Assembly (NCBI GenBank): GCA_964518635.1
Contig: CAZFGK010000007.1
Location: 1-64,000, forward strand
Direction of reading: 5' to 3'
Origin: CAZFGK01 sp964518635
GTDB lineage: Bacteria > Zixibacteria > MSB-5A5 > GN15 > FEB-12
Length of the DNA: 64,000 nucleotides
The position numbers and the translations under genes are program-made. A model generated the notes under the pieces. That model was not told the origin of the DNA. It saw only the letters and a program-made list of their open reading frames with translations, and searched no databases. Below, one piece after another: positions 61,208 to 64,000 of this stretch; position 1 is the stretch's first letter; the number at the start of each line of letters is the position of its first letter.

Positions 61208-61851
61208 GATGCGTAATTCTCTTTCAGTTCATGGTAATTGGCGAGCACCCGTTCAAAGTATTGACGTGGCACTCGATTTTCGTTCGCCTGCATGAAATTG
61301 CGAAGCCGCGTCGTTCCCATATTGTACGCCGCCAGTGCCTTCTTGACGTCTTTAAACTCCATGATCTTTTCGAACAGATATCGCGTTCCTAGCTTGATAT
61401 TCGATTCATGATCATGCAGTGTCGGCGGGCCGTACCATTCGATTCCGACGCGTTCTGCGACCGACTCACCAGTTGATGGGATCACCTGCATCAACCCCAT
61501 CGCCCCCTTTTCAGAAACCTGTCCTTTGCGAAAAGTCGATTCAGTCATAATCACTGCCAGCACGAATAACGGATCAAGTCCGTATCGCTTCCCTTCGGTA
61601 TAGACGACGTTGGCAAGAGTGCCGACTTCCTGATCAGAGAATCCGATCTGAATCCCTTCTATGGCATTGAGGATTTTCAAACGCTCTTCCTGATCATTGA
61701 CAATCCCCTGCAGATGTTCGATCTGCCTGTGAAGCTGGTATTTGTCATTGAGTAAGAATGCAACGACTCCCGACTGAAGTAGGTAGATCGCGACCAGAAT
61801 CAGTGCGACCGGTTTTGAGATAAAAATGCCGAGCTTTTCAAACTGAATCAT
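61204..61851 (-). CDS. lytic transglycosylase (Slt family)
   Basis: 215 residues. An N-terminal anchor helix (about 14-34) and short coiled coil (38-62) precede the SLT domain: catalytic Glu104 in MTESTFRKG, then EKGAMGLMQVIPSTG and AAYNMGTTRLRNF. It cleaves glycan strands of peptidoglycan, held at the inner membrane. Start overlaps the rimO stop (ATGA), and bamD overlaps its end. Confidence 0.92.
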   Translation of the reverse strand: MIQFEKLGIFISKPVALILVAIYLLQSGVVAFLLNDKYQLHRQIEHLQGIVNDQEERLKILNAIEGIQIGFSDQEVGTLANVVYTEGKRYGLDPLFVLAVIMTESTFRKGQVSEKGAMGLMQVIPSTGESVAERVGIEWYGPPTLHDHESNIKLGTRYLFEKIMEFKDVKKALAAYNMGTTRLRNFMQANENRVPRQYFERVLANYHELKENYAS

Positions 61852-63167
61852 GCGGCTATGACCTTTCCGATCAGATCATATCCTTCGACTTGTTCAATGG
61901 TAACCATCGTAAAATCTCCCGGCTTGAGTCCATTCGCAGGTAAGATAACTTCCTGATCGATATCGGGACAATCCCCTCGTGTTCGACCGTAGGCACTCTC
62001 TCCTTCGATTCGATCAATCAATATCTCCATCCGAGCACCACGGAGCGATTCATTCTTCTCAATCGCGATCTCCTGCTGGAGGACCATCAGTTGATCCTGA
62101 CGGTCGAGCATGACCTCCATCGGGATCTGATCGGGCATCGTCGCTGCGGGAGTTCCTTCTTCCGCTGAATAGGTGAATACACCCATACGATCAAAACGAT
62201 GACGTTCGACATACCGTTTGAGTTCGTCAAATTCAGCTTCGGTCTCTCCCGGGAAACCTACGATAAAGGTCGTGCGCAGCGTCGCATCCGGTGCATTTGC
62301 ACGAATGTCATGAATGAGCTGGTCAATTTTGTCCTGATCGACTCTTCGACGCATTCGCTCCAAAACGGAGGTACTCGCATGCTGGAAAGGAAGATCAAAA
62401 TATGGAAGAGTCTTCGTCCCAGAACCGAGGTATCTGATCACCGGAGCTTCGAGCATCGCGGGGTAGAGATAGAGGAGACGAATCCAGCGAACTTCCTCGA
62501 TAGTTCCAAGTTCTTTCAAAAGCGTAACAATATCCGGTTTTCCCGGAATGTCATAGCCGTACAGCGTCGCTTCCTGCGAGACAAGAATCAGTTCCTTCTT
62601 TCCACTTTCTGCAAGAAATCTGGCTTCGGTCATAATCGAGTCGATGGTTCGGCTTCTAAAACGCCCGCGCATTCCCGGAATGGCGCAATACGTACAAGGG
62701 CGGTCGCATCCGTCGGAAATCTTCAGGTAGGCATAGGGATAGCCGTCCGATATGAATCGATCCTTCCACGATAGATAGGCAAGCTTTCGGGGCTCCATTC
62801 GAATCGCTTTCCGATCAGTCCCCTTCCCTCCAACCGCGGCTGCAATCGACTCCAGAGCTCCGTGGCCAAAGGCCCCGTCAAGCTCAGGCATGTCGGTAAG
62901 CATTTCAGTTCCGTAACGCTGGGAGAGGCAGCCGGTGGCGTAAATAGACTGAAGTCTTCCCTCTTTTTTCAATTCTGAGAGGCGAAGAATCTCACCTATG
63001 GATTCCTCTTTTGCAGCTTCAATAAAGCCGCAGGTGTTTACGAGGACGGTGTCCGCCTCTTCGGGAGTCTTGACCGGAATATGCCCATCAGCGACTAGTC
63101 GACCGGCGATATAGTCACCGTCGACATCATTTTTGGGGCAGCCGAGTTTGTGGATATAGAAACGCAT
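61848..63167 (-). CDS. rimO: ribosomal protein S12 methylthiotransferase RimO
   Basis: 439 residues from the ATG at 63167, with AAGG nine bases upstream; a TTG at 63176 is rejected. N-terminal cluster cysteines Cys10, Cys46 and Cys80, radical-SAM cluster Cys154, Cys158 and Cys161 (CDRPCTYCAIP), and a C-terminal TRAM domain. It adds methylthio to Asp of S12. The KLGCPKN start separates it from MiaB. The following gene starts within its stop. Confidence 0.95.
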   Translation of the reverse strand: MRFYIHKLGCPKNDVDGDYIAGRLVADGHIPVKTPEEADTVLVNTCGFIEAAKEESIGEILRLSELKKEGRLQSIYATGCLSQRYGTEMLTDMPELDGAFGHGALESIAAAVGGKGTDRKAIRMEPRKLAYLSWKDRFISDGYPYAYLKISDGCDRPCTYCAIPGMRGRFRSRTIDSIMTEARFLAESGKKELILVSQEATLYGYDIPGKPDIVTLLKELGTIEEVRWIRLLYLYPAMLEAPVIRYLGSGTKTLPYFDLPFQHASTSVLERMRRRVDQDKIDQLIHDIRANAPDATLRTTFIVGFPGETEAEFDELKRYVERHRFDRMGVFTYSAEEGTPAATMPDQIPMEVMLDRQDQLMVLQQEIAIEKNESLRGARMEILIDRIEGESAYGRTRGDCPDIDQEVILPANGLKPGDFTMVTIEQVEGYDLIGKVIAA

Positions 63168-63178
63168 CTCAGACAACC

Positions 63179-63853
63179 TTACGGAAGTCGAATGACCTCA
63201 GTTTCGGCAGGGTGGCTGGGCCGAAAGCTCTCTTCCGAACAGGTAGCTATGCTTCGCATTGATTGAAACAGAATGGTGATCATATCTCCATTTTCAGAGC
63301 TAAATTGCAGCCATTTCAGACGGGCATCTCTCCCCGAACAGGAAAGACGCAACTGTGACGGGAAGAAACTATCCCCGCCCTCTCGTCTGGTCAGCAGATA
63401 CAGGCTGTCCCCTGAAAGTAGCTTCGAAGTATAGAGGTCGTCAAGCTGACGCAGCAGAATCAATTCGGTCGGAATTGCGGCTGTTTTGGCGTTTTCGATG
63501 GTCATTTGCTTCTCTTCATGGACGTAGATATAGACCGAATCCCCGTCTGAAATGAACCAATCCGCTCCAATCTGCACGCGATATTTCTTTTTTGTGTCCA
63601 AAACTGCTGATCCGGCGACCGTATCGACTGTTGAGAAGACATCCGACGCGGTCAGTGCTGTGAAATCGAATCGTAGGCACTCAGATTGATTGATTTTTTT
63701 GACTACGGCCTGAAATACATCCCCCTTTTTTTTCTTCTTCCCCTTTACTGTTTCTGCAAATGGGGATAAAGAAAGAAAGCTCATGCAAAGCAACGCTACG
63801 ATGCATCGGATCGGTAGAATACTACGAGTATTTTGATTTCTCATGAGGGGCAT
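63179..63853 (-). CDS. LolA-like outer-membrane lipoprotein carrier protein
   Basis: About 224 residues from the Met at 63853; Met at 63844 is an alternative and earlier starts add a non-signal extension into ftsK. A signal segment (RCIVALLCMSFLSLSPFAE) is followed by a lysine-rich stretch and a LolA-type half-barrel (SECLRFDFTALTA, VAGSAVLDTKKKYRVQIGADWFISDGDSVYIYV with shortening here). LolA carries lipoproteins across the periplasm. Its position after ftsK is a common arrangement. It is a diverged member. Confidence 0.75.
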   Translation of the reverse strand: MPLMRNQNTRSILPIRCIVALLCMSFLSLSPFAETVKGKKKKKGDVFQAVVKKINQSECLRFDFTALTASDVFSTVDTVAGSAVLDTKKKYRVQIGADWFISDGDSVYIYVHEEKQMTIENAKTAAIPTELILLRQLDDLYTSKLLSGDSLYLLTRREGGDSFFPSQLRLSCSGRDARLKWLQFSSENGDMITILFQSMRSIATCSEESFRPSHPAETEVIRLP

Positions 63854-63902
63854 GAATTCTTGTACAAATGAATCAGAAAAAGGGCTCAGGAGTTTCCTGC
63901 AC

Positions 63903-64000
63903 CTATTCTTTGCCAGCTGGCAGAACGGTCGTCTTGCCGAGCTTGTCGAGATAGCTCTTGTCAACGAGGACCTCACGTGGGCGAGCACCATCATGCCCTG
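63903..64000 (-). CDS. ftsK: FtsK/SpoIIIE DNA translocase, C-terminal end
   Basis: Only the last ~32 residues are inside the window; the frame is open to the right edge. HDGARPREVLVDK is the usual end of the FtsK gamma winged-helix domain, followed by a short tail ending LPAGKE. FtsK pumps DNA during division. The LolA-like gene follows downstream, as is frequent. Confidence 0.7.
   Translation of the reverse strand, partial: GHDGARPREVLVDKSYLDKLGKTTVLPAGKE

Overview
The window reads as ordinary chromosome of a diderm (Gram-negative type) bacterium with roughly balanced base composition. Several outer-membrane or periplasm markers are present: BamD, a LolA-like carrier, lipoproteins with clear lipoboxes, a Tat-type signal and a TPR secretory protein. 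Two large secreted proteins end in paired dockerin-like repeats built on VDIGDLTxLVDxLF and flanked by cysteines. I associate that C-terminal style, together with DUF4340/GldG-like and Big_5 lipoproteins, with uncultured FCB-group lineages such as candidate phylum Zixibacteria. This placement is an inference from motif style and not a database result.

Layout. 1-5.4 kb: end of a GldG/DUF4340 ABC-auxiliary operon, a secreted dockerin-tagged protein, a peroxiredoxin-Mn/Fe-SOD operon, a membrane protein and a two-receiver response regulator. 5.5-8.9 kb: a 1.1-kresidue secreted seven-blade SBBP protein with thrombospondin-3 repeats and a dockerin tag. 9.1-13.2 kb: an extracytoplasmic redox group (Tat-exported SOD, DsbD/ScsB-like reductase, secreted redoxin), then tRNA-Leu(CAA). 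13.2-21.2 kb: PBP1A, TyrRS, a TPR protein, a Big_5 lipoprotein and an MscS channel. 21.2-24.2 kb: a carbohydrate ABC importer without its ATPase, divergent from a tightly coupled four-gene membrane module of unknown function (24.2-27.1 kb).

27.1-29.0 kb is the only clearly accessory stretch. Two direct copies of a ~516-bp element, each bounded by inverted REP-like hairpins, carry the same internally deleted RAYT (REP-associated tyrosine transposase) remnant. They flank a small secreted orphan protein, and further REP copies follow. 29.0-31.8 kb: a NYN-domain nuclease, tRNA-Arg(CCG) and ProRS.

31.9-44.0 kb is a long translation/RNA operon: rimP-nusA-infB-rbfA-nrnA-truB-ribF-rpsO-pnp, then an M16 protease and a polysaccharide deacetylase, most genes overlapping or nearly abutting. 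A promoter-like pair and a terminator hairpin sit just before rimP. 44.0-51.8 kb: LeuRS (with an apparently leaderless promoter), D-Ala-D-Ala carboxypeptidase plus a NatAB-type ABC exporter, a DUF72 protein, a small zinc-ribbon protein and coaE. 51.9-56.9 kb: aminotransferase, then a murein-peptide cluster (NlpC/P60, dipeptide epimerase, AMIN/amidase). 57-64 kb (minus strand): a head-to-tail series ftsK(partial)-lolA-rimO-slt-bamD-nadD-polA.

Start sites were chosen from Shine-Dalgarno sequences, stop/start overlaps and signal peptides; uncertain ones are flagged.
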